This document shows positions 25,789 through 37,260 of a stretch of 64,000 nucleotides of DNA, one piece after another (the stretch's first letter is position 1; the number at the start of each line of letters is the position of its first letter). This DNA comes from Nymphaea colorata (lineage: Eukaryota; Streptophyta; Magnoliopsida; Nymphaeales; Nymphaeaceae). Position numbers and translations under genes: made by a program. A model generated the notes under the pieces. The model searched no databases. It saw only the letters and a program-made list of their open reading frames with translations, and had not been told where the DNA came from. The stretch is from NCBI RefSeq assembly GCF_008831285.2, contig NC_045138.2, forward strand, positions 15,471,934 through 15,535,933. Direction: 5' to 3'.

Positions 25789-26907
25789 GCGCTGCGTGAT
25801 ACTGTGAACAGATGGAGGCCTGATATTGCGACACTCACCATGGTGGATAATCAGGCTGATACACTTGTCTGGGCTAATCAACACTCCTGCCCAATCAATC
25901 GGAATCAGATTTGGGAGGCCATCAGGCTGCATAAGGAAACTGAAAAGTGGCGACAGTATATATGGGTTAAACATGGATTACCAAGGGCAACTTGGACAGT
26001 CTATATTGGATGTTATGGCAGAACCATGACTGAAAACAGACTAAAAAAACTAGGGATGCAGTTGGCCTCTAGGTGTGTTCTATGCCAAAACCATGAGGAG
26101 GATGAAAGCCACTTGTTTTTTGGATGTCCTAGGTCGGAAATTTTATGGCAATTCATTGCAGCCAAATTCAATCATAAGATTTCTCGCCAACAGTCCATTA
26201 AACAATGCCTTGTTTGGTGGTTTAGAAGGAAATTTAGAAGAAAACTGTGGGAGAGCATATGGAAAACAACTTTTCACATGGCCATATGGTTTCTATGGCA
26301 GTTGAGGAACAAGGTTAAACATGAACAGGAACATATAGTTGGTGACTACTGCTCTAGATTTTGGGAATATTGCAGAGAACAATACAAAAAAGTTAATCGC
26401 AATAAAATGGACAGTCAAAGAGTGGGAATCTGGCTTCGCCAAGGCATCATGACAGCAGATTGGAGCCTCCAAGAAGGAGTTGGTTATAACATCCACATCG
26501 CATCTTGGCATGGTGAAGGTTTGAACCGTACTGCAGGACTGATTAGATGTTACAATGGAGAATACATGTTTGGAGTCTGCTCTTGGTCGAAAGAAGGGCG
26601 AGCATTCTCTGAGAGCTGGATCTTGAACAAATGTCTAGAGAAGATCAATACTTCTGAGCATCACATTGTTGTACAAGCCAACAATGAGGCTTGGAAAGAT
26701 AAGTTAGACAAAGTCATCAAAGGTACCACAGACAGGGCAAGACATCTTTTGCACGTGCAGAGGCTTATCAACAAATTGAAGTTGGCGTACCATCAGCCTT
26801 CAGTGGAAGTATGTAGTATGTTGTGTTTGTGTTCCGGTGATAAGGGATATAAAGAATGCTTTATGGGACAAGTTGGCTGGGATCCCAGTCAACTTTCTTT
26901 TTGGTAA
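25789..26907 (+). CDS. LINE ORF2 C-terminal part (zf-RVT domain)
   Basis: An open frame of 372 codons starts at the truncated left end with no ATG of its own and runs to the stop at 26905-26907. It contains the reverse-transcriptase zinc-binding (zf-RVT) signature of plant LINEs: W-rich segments, then a CCHC cluster CVLC...HLFFGC at about residues 95-112. A region follows that sits where plant LINEs often carry an RNase-H-like domain, but I cannot find its acidic catalytic residues. The reverse transcriptase and endonuclease domains are missing, so the element cannot move by itself. No frameshift or internal stop is seen, which suggests a fairly recent insertion. Confidence 0.8.
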   Translation, partial: ALRDTVNRWRPDIATLTMVDNQADTLVWANQHSCPINRNQIWEAIRLHKETEKWRQYIWVKHGLPRATWTVYIGCYGRTMTENRLKKLGMQLASRCVLCQNHEEDESHLFFGCPRSEILWQFIAAKFNHKISRQQSIKQCLVWWFRRKFRRKLWESIWKTTFHMAIWFLWQLRNKVKHEQEHIVGDYCSRFWEYCREQYKKVNRNKMDSQRVGIWLRQGIMTADWSLQEGVGYNIHIASWHGEGLNRTAGLIRCYNGEYMFGVCSWSKEGRAFSESWILNKCLEKINTSEHHIVVQANNEAWKDKLDKVIKGTTDRARHLLHVQRLINKLKLAYHQPSVEVCSMLCLCSGDKGYKECFMGQVGWDPSQLSFW

Positions 26908-26997
26908 TGTAATCATCCTCACAAGGATCTGATTTTTTTGTTGTATATATCCCAATTTTTTGTTAATAATATGGATGAGGGCCTATCCCTCAGCAGG
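25789..26997 (+). mobile_element. 5'-truncated L1-type LINE retrotransposon
   Basis: An insertion of about 1.2 kb absent from the equivalent position in unit 1 and flanked by a 21-22 bp direct repeat. It carries the 3' part of a LINE ORF2 followed by about 90 bp of 3' tail (GTTGTATATATCCCAATTTT, then GGATGAGGGCCTATCCCTC). No poly-A run is present at the right junction. The left end falls inside the reading frame, the usual sign of incomplete reverse transcription. The insertion is older than the one-base difference between its flanking repeats but younger than the duplication of the SDR unit. Confidence 0.85.
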
Positions 26998-27018
26998 TTT
27001 TCACCGGAAATTAAGTTG
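26998..27018. repeat. right target-site duplication of the LINE
   Basis: Twenty-one bases matching 25767-25788 with one base missing. SDR-unit sequence resumes directly after it (CCCAACGACAAAACCAAGC, compare 20075 onward). Confidence 0.85.
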
Positions 27019-27107
27019 CCCAACGACAAAACCAAGCTTAGAATTATTGTGAAGTCACACTGAAACATGCATGGTGCAATTTTCAACTGTGGTCTGGAAA
27101 CTTGCTT

Positions 27108-28593
27108 TCAGGATTCAGGAAAGTGTTCTCTAAACATGTTAAGTCCAGAGTCCGTCACGCTACATCCACCATCCACAGCAAGGTTGTGCCCACTGACATA
27201 CTTGGATTCATCACTAGCAAGATACAGGGCTGCCTCTGCTATATCCTCTGCTTCAAGTGTCAACCCTTTCAGGTTTGAAAATCTGCCAAACCATGCTTCC
27301 AATTGCTCATCGTCCAAGCCAGAATAGCGCCTCAACTGAGGTGTTCTTACTGCCCATGGTGATATGCAATTGACTCTGATCCCAAATGCACCGAGCTCTG
27401 CTGCCATGCTCTTGGTTAACCCAGCCACAGCATGCTTTGATGAGCAGTAGGCGTGGTCACAAACGCCTCCCATCAAGGAAGCCGTGCTCGCCGTGAAAAG
27501 TATGCTGCCGCGCTTTGCCGGAATCATGACCCATGCCGCATGTTTGGCAGCCAGGAACATTCCCACCAGATTGACGTTTATGATCCTCTCGAATGTGGAT
27601 TTCTCGAACTGTAGCAATTTGGATGTTGACATGTCAACTATGCCGGCATTGCTAAACATGATGTCAAGCTTGCCATGATCATTCATGGCTCTGTCCACCA
27701 TGCGGCGAATGTCATCCTCGCTAGTAACATCACAGTGGATGTACTCAATGGAGCCATCTTTGTTAGAGGACAGTTCTCGGCATACTTGCAAGCCCAGTTC
27801 ATCTTGGATATCGGCAATGATGACATTGGCACCGTGACCATTGAACAGTTTGGCAGCTCCGAGTCCAATCCCACTTGCTGCGCCAGTTATAATGGCTACT
27901 TTGCCTTTCAACCTACATTTTGTACAGAAGAAGAAAGTCAGAAATTAATTTGGTAGAAAAGCAATGTAAGGCTGCTTATGGAACCATTCTTTGTTCAGTT
28001 TATCTAGTCGGATTCTACGAGGATAAAAAATTGACTGTTTAAAAATATTTGAAAATTTTTGTATATTATGAGATCTTGCACGCCGAAAGAAATTGACCAA
28101 GAATATATTTCTAGATATTAAAACATGATTACCACAAATCCTTTTTTCCCTGGAAGCAGGTCGAGTTAGATTGCAGGCGTCAAATTTGAAGGAAAATGCA
28201 TAAAATCCTGTCAGATCTCTTGAAAACCTGAAAGTGGGAAGTTCTTTTCAGGGAGGACTTCCTGTTGAAATTTTGAGTCTTACGATTATGCACGAGATTA
28301 ACTTCGCACTAAAAAAATCATAAGAAAGAGAAGCTTATGGACATGGTGATCATGATGACAGCAGGAAATTCTAAAACTGCCTTCGCTTTTCTCCACGACC
28401 AGAAAAAAAACCCCTCAAGTTTTCTAGATATAAGAGAAATTTACAGGACATGAAGTGTACATTTTCTGTGCCTTCTCTACTTCGTCGTCCCTTTTTAATA
28501 ATATCACGATCTGCACAAGACTAATGGGTAACAGAGACAAAAGATTTTGGTACCATACCTTTGGGCAGCAACAGAAAGTGTCGAGGCACTCAT
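27108..28593 (-). CDS. short-chain dehydrogenase/reductase, SDR110C type, copy 2 (2 exons)
   Basis: Exon 1 is 28593-28559 and exon 2 is 27912-27108, with the same donor, acceptor and split Arg codon as copy 1; predicted length 279 residues. An additional in-frame ATG directly precedes the start (28596-28594), so the protein may begin MM. The TGAASGIG motif, Asp46, SNAG, Asn126, Ser154, Tyr167 and Lys171 are all kept, so the enzyme should be active. It differs from copy 1 at only three positions before the C-terminus: Arg to Gly in NRHGAN, Arg to Trp in HAARVM and Met to Thr near CSVMDS. A one-base difference then changes the tail: copy 2 ends MFREHFPES, while copy 1 continues for a further eight residues. 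The LINE lies just beyond its 3' end. Confidence 0.92.
27913..28558 (-). other. intron of SDR copy 2
   Basis: 646 bp with GT at 28558-28557 and AG at 27914-27913. It is alignable to the copy 1 intron but shorter by about 216 bp. Confidence 0.85.
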
Positions 28594-29880
28594 CATTGTT
28601 AACAGAGTATGTTCGTCTTGTTTCTGTATTGGCAGTAGGCTGAGTATTGCTCAGCGTCTTATGATCGTTTGCGGTTTATAGTGACGGCCAAGTTAAACTC
28701 CGTGCATTTGTAGCCGTCCATTCCAACCAACTCGTCTAAGATGGTGTGACGCAAACAAATGAAGTTGGTACGTCATCTTCTTCATTAATGTCAACAAATG
28801 AAATTGGTATCTCTTCTTCATTAATGTTACCGCCGGATGATTTTAATTACCAGTTAGAACTCGTGCAGACGTATGGCAACACCGCTTGACAAGAACTGAA
28901 GATGGATTTCCGGAGACCCTTTTGAGCCATCGGCCGATCAAAATCCTGCACTGACTCGCTGTTGGCACAGCCTATCAGCAATCCGCAGATGAACTGAACG
29001 ATTTTTCAGAAGAATATATAGAGGGATAGTCGGATCTAGGATTAACCATAAAATGTTCAACATACTCTCATTTTTGCCTGACAATTAGACATCCAAATAC
29101 ATTTAATGTATCATCTTTTCGGAGGAGAGCATTACATATCTGTTTTCTTTATCCTTGTGACTCAACTTACTAACTGTTTCTGGTCTACATGTTTGGGAAA
29201 TAAAGAAGCATACCTTCTTCTTGAAATTGATCAGGCCCTGACCAGGAAACCATCTTTGGATTAGACAGGTGCTTTCATTTGTTTTTTTCTTTTTTGGCAA
29301 GTTGAGGTGGATTAAGATAGAAGAGTAAACTGTATGATGAAAATTCATTGAACCCGTGGTTGCACAAGGGCACGTTCAATGCCATGCATAGAGTACCATG
29401 GGACATTCCATCTCATGACCCTGACCAACAACTGGCTTAGGCCCTGCAGGCCCATTTAGCCTATATATAATTTTTTCCTGATTACTGTATGTTTAATGCT
29501 AATAAAGCTAGCAAATTAGTTCCACCCCACTTTCAGTAGAGAACCCTAGTGTTCATGAAAATCGAATTAGGGACATGCCCGCTTAACATGTCCCAGTCTG
29601 ACCAGCTGCGCTATGTCATTTTTGGGACATTATAGTTGCATTATTACTTGATAAATAATGTTACTTAATGTCAATGGAGTACTGTGTTTAATTGTATGAG
29701 ATATTATTATTGGGGTTATTGCCAAAAAAATTAGAGGTATGTACAGCAAAAAGTGAGTGTCACTAAAGACACGTATCGCAGCATATCTATATAAGTTCGA
29801 CTGTTTAGCATCTTAAAAACTTAAGTCTCTCTGTACCCATACCCCTAGCGCTTATAAAAAGCAGAGTTAATAATTTTTCA

Positions 29881-31530
29881 TGGATCCGTGAAAGGGATTC
29901 TATGAGGATAAAAATTGACGATCTAATAAATTTTGTCGATTTTAAGATCTTGTACATAGAAAGAAATTGACCCGATAATATATTTCTAGATATTGAAACA
30001 TCATTATCACAATTCCACTGTGCAGAATTTGCTTTCTAAGGGCCACTGTGCCAAAATTTAGCACAAATGAACCGCACATATCCTTGCTTCCACGAAAGCA
30101 AGACAAGTTATTTTGCAGGCGTCAAATTTGAAGGAAAATGCATGAGATCCTGTAAGATCTCTTGAGAACCTGACAATAGGCAGTTGTTTTTAGGGAGCAC
30201 TTCCTGTTGAAATTTTCAGTCACACAATTATGCACGAGATTACCTTCACACTACAAAAACCATAAGAAAAGCAAAGCTTATGGTGATCATAATCACAGTA
30301 GGAAATTCTAAAACTGCCTTCTCTTTTCTCCAGGACAGAAAAGCCGTCAAGTTTTCTAGATATACCAGAAATTTACAGGGCATGAGGTGTCCATTTTCCG
30401 TGTCTTCTCTGCCTCGTCGTCTCTTTTGACATCAACATCAAGACAAGACTAATGGGTAAAAGAAACAAAAGATCTTGGATACCATACCTTTGTGCAGCAA
30501 CAGAAAATCTTGAGGTACTCATCATCGTTAATAGAGTATCTTCTTCGTGTTTCTCTATTGGCAGTGGGCAGATTGCTCACTGTCTTATGATTCCTTGCGC
30601 TTTATAGTGATGGCCAAGTTTACCGCCGACCATTCCAACCAACTACTCCTTAGATGGTGTAACTTAAAAAATGAAGTTGGTATGTCATCTTCCTCAATAA
30701 TATCAGTGGTATCATTTTAATATAGTAGATGTTACCCACAATATATATGTAGAGATAGAGGGACCCTCTTGATTGAACACATGTAGGCAACTGCTCACGT
30801 CCACATTGTTTTTTTAAGTTTTGGATATAAAATGGAAGCCGACTTTTACCACATTAATTAGTCGCAGTTGGGGGGCGATCCGCAATTTAATCCAATAAGG
30901 TTGTGGTCTGTTTGGGTGCTTGGTACAGTCTTAGCGTTCACAAGCTTGCCCAACAGTGCCCTGGGCCTACATATGTCTGCTTTGGCTTATGCAAAGGGTT
31001 AATGCCAACTACAATTCAACCAGTGACCGGCCTCTTATCAGCCACTGATCAAGCCAGCGATGCCAAACTTGTTGGATTGACATGCAAAATTTCAATGGAA
31101 TGACTCATTTGCAGAAGTTCTGCTTTACCAAGGCCCCAGTGTGTTCACGACAGAAGACGGATCAGCAGTAACATCTTACACTTGTTTGCGCGATTGTCAT
31201 GGATTTTTATGTTTCTTAACTTTAGCTTACTTATAATACATATTAAAAAGTTTTTTTTTTCTTGAGCCTTTAAGAACTAGAAATGAAAAGAAATCATGAA
31301 CAATACGTTCGTAAATATTTACCAGAGAAAAGCAGTTTGTGAGTGTGGATGGTACTCATACGTGTGGAAGTATACATGTACTAGCAGTAGTTTTTCCTTC
31401 GCATGCACAAGACCTGACAACTTATCCTTGGTTTTGAGGTGAAAATAGTCTGTTTGATGCCGCAACAGGTCTTCTCATTAATTTTTAAGGTGGATTGACA
31501 TAGAAGAGTCAAAAGGTGAAAAATTTAGAA
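29881..31530. repeat. partial tandem duplication unit 3
   Basis: From about 29881 the sequence restarts with the intron region of the SDR gene (compare 21211 onward). It continues through exon 1 and promoter-like sequence to about 30710, then about 600 bp of unmatched sequence, then 31331-31520, which matches 23067-23262. SDR exon 2 is absent. Confidence 0.7.
30488..30522 (-). pseudogene. orphan SDR exon 1 (third copy, exon 2 missing)
   Basis: Thirty-five bases equivalent to exon 1 of the two intact genes. The ATG, the frame and the donor (CAAAG|GTATGG) are intact; it reads MSTSRFSVAAQ, with changes from MSASTLSVAAQ. An extra ATG precedes it as in copy 2. The intron continues to about 29881, where the unit ends and unit 2 begins, so its own exon 2 is missing. 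A transcript from here could in principle splice into the exon 2 of copy 2 at 27912, skipping that copy's own exon 1; this is inference. Confidence 0.75.
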
Positions 31531-32956
31531 CCCATATTGGCTCTTGCTGGGGCGGTGGGATTAATCCTTCTGCTCGCTCGAATTATATATTTCAATTTTT
31601 ACTGCATCATTACTTGGTAACCCAAGTAACAATATGATGTCGAATGGAAATCAAGCACTTGAGTAAGGTATTTAATGTGGATTAAGGGATACGATCTTGA
31701 GTATCCTAATCTCTTTCTCTATCTTCTTTGAACATAGGATGACTTCGAAGGATAACTTCCGCTTTCAACTAGCCCCCTCTCTCTCTTCTCCTCCTCTTGC
31801 TTTTGTTTTTGTTCTAGATTCTGTTCTTCATGTTTTTTGCTCTTGTTTTATTTGCTTCTGTACATTGATGGCGTCCTGTCACCACATCTTGTTTTCATTG
31901 AATTCCCATTTTGTTGGCTCTCTCTCGCTTTCTTTCTCTACTGTTGTCACTTGTAAGGCATGTGAACAGAAAGCATGTGTACTGCTTATTCTACAAGTAT
32001 AAAGAAAATTAAAAAAATTAAGATTTTGAAAAAATATGAATAATCAGACATGTGATGCATATGGACAGCATACTTTCTAAGTTCTCTCTCTCTTGTAGTA
32101 CTTTAGCACTTGCGATCATATTTTGTTAATTAATTGACATTTCCATTTTGTCAGCTTTCTCTCTGATCCTATTTTGTGAATTAATTGATGTTTCCATTTT
32201 GTCCTCTCCCTTGGGCCCAGCTGTCTTTTTTTTTTCCTTCTAGTTTTCTACTGATTGTGCATGCTCCTTATCACCCATTGTCTAATTTTTCTTTTTTGTT
32301 TTGAGTTTTCATCTAACGTCATTGAGCTCTCTCTCTCCCTCTCTCTCCATATATATAGAGATCAGCACAACTAGTTAGGCCTCCTAATAATAATTTACTT
32401 GAGATAATGTTCTCTTCTGTCTCTTTGGTTCTATCTTACCGTTTTTCTCAATGTTGCTCTCACCTTGCTTCTAGTACTCCAGCAGAATCCCGATATTGAA
32501 TTTATAATCATCAGGGACTAGATTGATGTCATCCTGAGTATGAAGAGATGGCGACTCATGAGAGAACGCAGACAGATAAATAATGCGAAAGGCCTGAACT
32601 TTCAATAATTGCACTAAAGTAATTTTAATCAACCTATGAAATATCCTTTGATAAACACCACTCATATAAGATGGTAAGGCGCTAAAAAGCTAAAATCTGC
32701 AGATTATATCCACCGCTGCATATACTCCAAGCTAGATACCTCAACCGCCAACAACAAACACACGTTAGCGTTGGCAATCATACCTAGCAACCGTTCGCTT
32801 CTTTGTACATAGTGGACTTTTTCTACATGCGGTAACTAACAGTACAATTAAGAAAGACCTCCGAATTTACATATTCTTGGACAGATGCCTTCAATTACAA
32901 CTTCCAGTCAGCTTCCTCTGGTTCTGGAGTTCTGCACATTGCTTTCCGCTTAATTG
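31531..32956. other. intergenic between the SDR array and the NAC gene
   Basis: T-rich plus-strand DNA with CT repeats near 32323-32347 and no recognised gene. A 101-codon frame at 31697-32002 is a low-complexity Ser/Phe/Leu-rich product of pyrimidine tracts. The end nearest 32957 should contain the 3' UTR of the NAC gene. Confidence 0.5.
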
Positions 32957-35900
32957 TCATTTGCATGTTAAGCTTCTTCCTGCACTAATGTATAACATCA
33001 GAAAAGAGCAGAACACTGCACACATGCTTACGATTGCCCAAAAAATCAAACGGTTACACGTCCAGCTTGATCGACGGCGTGGTTGCACTAACTTTCTCGC
33101 CCTAATTTCATGCCTAGTTTGTTCAAAGCGGTGTTCAGCGTTCCTCTGCCATTCTTCATGGTGCAGTTCTTCTGATTCATGCTTCTGCAACCGGATCCTC
33201 CTTACTGCTGTCCCTTGGAATGGAAGTGTTTGTGGTGCGTCTATGTCCCTTGGGTCCCAGAACTGCAGATCAATACCAGTCTCACTGTTTTGCCTAGGTA
33301 CATTGACAGAGTCTAGTGGGAAGTACTCATCCAAATTGACTATGTCACCACCTCTTATGATATCAGCAAAGCAGTCATCTGAAAGCGATCCCGCTTGACC
33401 AGTTCGGGAGTTGGCATCGGGCCAGCTAAAGCTGGACTCCCCTCGAGTACATGATAGGGAGCTTATGTCTGTACCATCATCATTTCGAGAGTCTAACAAC
33501 TCAGGAATAGCATCAATCTCAATCTGGAAGATAAAAGAGAAAGAATATATGCCACTAATAGTGAGTGAACTCTTAGAAGGTGACATCACCAGATTTGACA
33601 ACTGAGCTAGTATACTCAATGCAAACTCATGATTATTTGTAGATGAAAATAAAATTAGAATCATAAAACAGACAATATAAACAGAGAAAATAACTAGATG
33701 TGCCCACTGCTTGTACCCTGTTCTCAATGGCGACCGATGCAGATGCAATGGGAAAATAAAACCATTAACTGAAATACTGTTCAAGAAGATAGTGTAACAG
33801 AAAATAACTTATTTACTATTGCAGAAACTTAAAAAAAATTGATCCCTGATTTTCGTTTTCATAAGTTTGGCTTTCTAGTAAGGTCAAAGTATCACAACTA
33901 TTGTATTCAGAGTAACAACTTATTGGGGGTTAAAGATAAAATTTTTCACTAAAAAGGAAAAACTTGAGCTTTATAGCCTGTTCAAAAGAGAAGATGGAAA
34001 GCCTGTTGCACCGACCCTGGACAAGTTCAAGCAAACAACAGTTACTACTCAAATCTACCATACACTCATTAAACCCAGAAAACGTATACATTAGTTCATT
34101 TAAATATTTTATAGCTTAAATTCTGTCCTGTTAGCATTTTACAATGTTTTAGCAGAATTCCATTCATATTTTTCAAAGAACGTGTATACTGATAAAGAAA
34201 GTGACCATAGGCATGTTTCTTGAACCCAGACAATCCAGAAAACTATGCCTTATCACCCACCGATGAGGAAACAAAGGTGAACTTTTTTCCCTCCACTAAT
34301 ACCAGACATGCAAAGCTATGTTCTGCTATGAGAAACTAGATTTATATATTCCTACATTATAGGCATGATTTACTGTATTTTGGCTGAAAATTAAAATCCA
34401 TACTAACAATATTTAAGACAGGCTGAGAAACCAAACCTTGGATTCACCTTCAGGTTTCAATTGTGCATGAGATGACTCTCCAGAATGTTGTGATTGAACT
34501 GAAGGTGCCGTGGCATCTAACCATACAAAGAATGACAAATCTACGTCGGACTTGTTCAACTTTGGGTTAAGACTCTGGTCCTGTTTGTCTTTTTCTTCAG
34601 TTGCCTTCCCAGCTTTGCTGTTACATGCACCTTCTTGGGACGACATCCTAGCATCGACATGGTCCAAGTCGACCTTGTTTGCTCGCTTATGACCTTTATG
34701 TTCTTTTCGTCCATCAGTGCCATCTTTTTGTCGAAGTCGACAAAGAACAAAACTGTCCTGCTCAAAACAAAGATTAAAATGATATTAGCTTCCAAAGTCG
34801 AAGACTTAGTTGCTCTAATTCTACAGAAGAAATTATGAATAAAACTTCAACGCTTGACACATACGTCCATCTGAGAACCTCAAAACTAAATGAAGCTTCA
34901 CTGAGAGCCCTATGATGATTCGATTCCAGTCACACATAAAACATTAAAATGTGATGATTTCACAGCATATGAGATCTAAGATACTTGGTCACCCTCATCA
35001 AGCATGTCAAGTCGGACATGCTCTTACTTAAGAAACTATATTTCTGGTTTTTGCTTTTGGAACAGTACATTGATGCAGCACATATGACTGCTTAGGTATC
35101 CACCCATCTTTTTTATACTCACATGTAAAATCCAGCAATAGAATGAGGATGGAGATGTAAAAGTTCTGGGAGCCAACAGTAAAGGAATTGCTGCGGAAGC
35201 ACATTCAAATACGCAGCAGAGTGTCCCCTTTATGATGCACACATTTTTCTTCAAGGCATAAGCACCAGTGAATAATAACACATCCTCCACCAACAGAACT
35301 TCAACTTTACTACACCTCCCATGAATGTACGCTCATTACCTCGTAAATTTTTGGACAAAAATTTGTCGTAGAAAGCATTTCTCAAATGATTTGACAAGCA
35401 AGCAGAAAAAACAAGAGAGAGATCAGAAAGAACCCCAAAGAAAGAGTACCGATTAGGTCACACAGTCCGTAACTTGTCATCTTTTTCTTTCTCTGATGCT
35501 GAGGGCTCCTCTCATCAAGGAAAAGGTCCATATGAGCCCCGATCACAATGTCCTATGAGGAGAACACCATGGAAAAGCTCATGCAGCAGAATGATAGGAT
35601 TCAGACTTGACCCAAGGTCTTTAACTTGACACTCTCGACATCTCCCTCTTTACCACAATATCATCAATATATACAAACAAGTCCGACAAGGGCTTACATT
35701 GTGGCGTCTGATAAAAGACCAGGTAACCTTGTCTCAATTCGCAGCGAAAGCCTCATATAAGGTAATGTTCCAAAATTACAGAGGAGAATTAGAGGCCACT
35801 AACAATGCTAAATTATCAAGTATCCACAAGCCTATGAAATTACCTGCACTCCAGAACTGTTGTTTTCCGCGGTTCTGTATTCATGCATCACCCAGTTCGT

Positions 35901-37260
35901 TCGTTCTCCCTTGGGTGCACGCCCCCTATGGAACACCAACGTCCTTTTCATGCCTATCAGATTGATTCCTGACTTGACCTTGCGATCCTTTCCAGTGGCT
36001 TTCCAGTATCCTGCTTCTGTGGCGCGATTGGTACGTGACCCTTTCGGATACTTCTTCCCTCGAGGTGAAAAGAAAAACCACTCAAGATCCGTGGTTGGAA
36101 TGATCGATTTAGCTGCAAAATCACAAGAAATGAAGATAAGATGACGATGGTAAGGTCGCAAGGAAACAATCAAGAATCAGAACCACAGTACCAAATCGCC
36201 GGAGGAGCCAGTTCAGTCATATGCCAAAACACCAATTCTTGGTGTTGGTGTTTCACCATGATGTGACCATCTGCAACCTCCTCCCATTGTCCTAAGAAGA
36301 TAGGCCCACGTTGGAGCCCGCATAAAATTCCACCATGGACAACCAAATAACATCCATTGATATCTTGCAAAGATTGGTCAAGAAATTGAAGCACAAAAAT
36401 CAAGGACACATTATTTTGTCCACTCTTGGTGATCGGAAGATGGCACGGTTGTCACTGTCTGTGCAATGGTCAATTTTAATGTCAACGCAAACACGTCCAG
36501 ACCATATTCCGCCATAACCGTAATCCAAGTTCATAGAAGATGGACTGTCCACCAATTGGGCTTATAGGTTACTTAAAACCCTACTTGATTACGCCAAGAA
36601 ACGTTTCTCAGACCTGTCACCTTCTTCCATTGCCATTTATCGGTTCAATTTCTAGTCCATAGGTTTTTCTAACCTAAAAAGTAATAAATGGCTCTTGTAA
36701 ATCATTATCGAATCAATTATACTCAAACTAAATCTCTCTCTTTCTCTCTCCCTCTCTGCACCTTACTAGTGCCTACGAGAATTACGGCGGACGAAGACAT
36801 AAAAACTAATGTTCCAATGAAAGTTAATGAAAAAGAAAAGATTATACATCCGTTCTTAACCCGCTAAGAACGAGTAAGTTATAATAACGACATCGACAAT
36901 TATTCCAGGAATCTCACAGAAGATTCAGCACTCTCTTTCACACTCCTCCAAGCCACATAGTAAAGGGAGAGTAAGAAGAGCACAAAAAGAAGACACAAGA
37001 GAGACGGTGAAGAGTTTTTTTTTCCTTTTTTGCGGTCAAAGCTCTTGCTCATGAACTGATTTCACCAAATCAAGTAAGAAAACGAAGATGAAGAAGAACA
37101 TACCAGGGAGATCCCAGGGCTCGCACTTGCAGATATCAATCTCAGGGATGACACAAACCCTGCCATCCGAGCCGTCGATCTTGTGCTTGAGGTAGAAAGA
37201 CACCAGCTCCTCGTCCGTCGGATGGAACCTGAAGCCAGGAAGGAAGCACACGGATTCCAT
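32957..37260 (-). CDS. membrane-tethered NAC transcription factor, NTL type (4 exons)
   Basis: Exons are 37260-37104, 36112-35844, 34757-34437 and 33523-32957, which join in frame to 437 residues. The NAC DNA-binding domain spans exons 1-3: subdomain [14 protein letters not shown] from residue 7, B ending PWDLPAKS across the first splice, C with [16 protein letters not shown] with [17 protein letters not shown] and E ending DSFVLCRL at the start of exon 3. Exons 3-4 encode an acidic Ser/Asp-rich regulatory region. Near the C-terminus there is [10 protein letters not shown], a motif shared by NTL proteins, then a basic stretch and a single hydrophobic helix at about 408-428, leaving a short tail ending SLTCK. 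NTL proteins are held at a membrane and released by proteolysis under stress to enter the nucleus. The frame is open upstream to an ATG at 37458, so a 66-residue longer form is possible, but the [10 protein letters not shown] start is normal for the family. Confidence 0.92.
33524..34436 (-). other. intron 3 of the NAC gene
   Basis: 913 bp, donor TCCAAG|GTTTGG and acceptor TTCCAG|ATTGAG, phase 0. No coding region seen. Confidence 0.8.
34758..35843 (-). other. intron 2 of the NAC gene
   Basis: 1086 bp between NAC subdomains D and E, donor CAG|GTAATT and acceptor AGCAG|GACAG. No coding region inside. Confidence 0.8.
36113..37103 (-). other. intron 1 of the NAC gene
   Basis: 991 bp, donor CCTG|GTATGT and acceptor TTGCAG|CTAAAT. 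It splits the codon for Ala in DLPAKS, a position used in most NAC genes. Confidence 0.85.

Larger units (their letters stand above)
24111..29880. repeat. tandem duplication unit 2 (contains SDR copy 2 and a LINE insertion)
   Basis: Second copy of the segment at 18408-23262. It is longer because of the LINE at 25789-26997 and an extra piece of about 190 bp at 29267-29460 that resembles 23217-23360. Noncoding parts differ from unit 1 by a few percent by eye. Confidence 0.8.
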
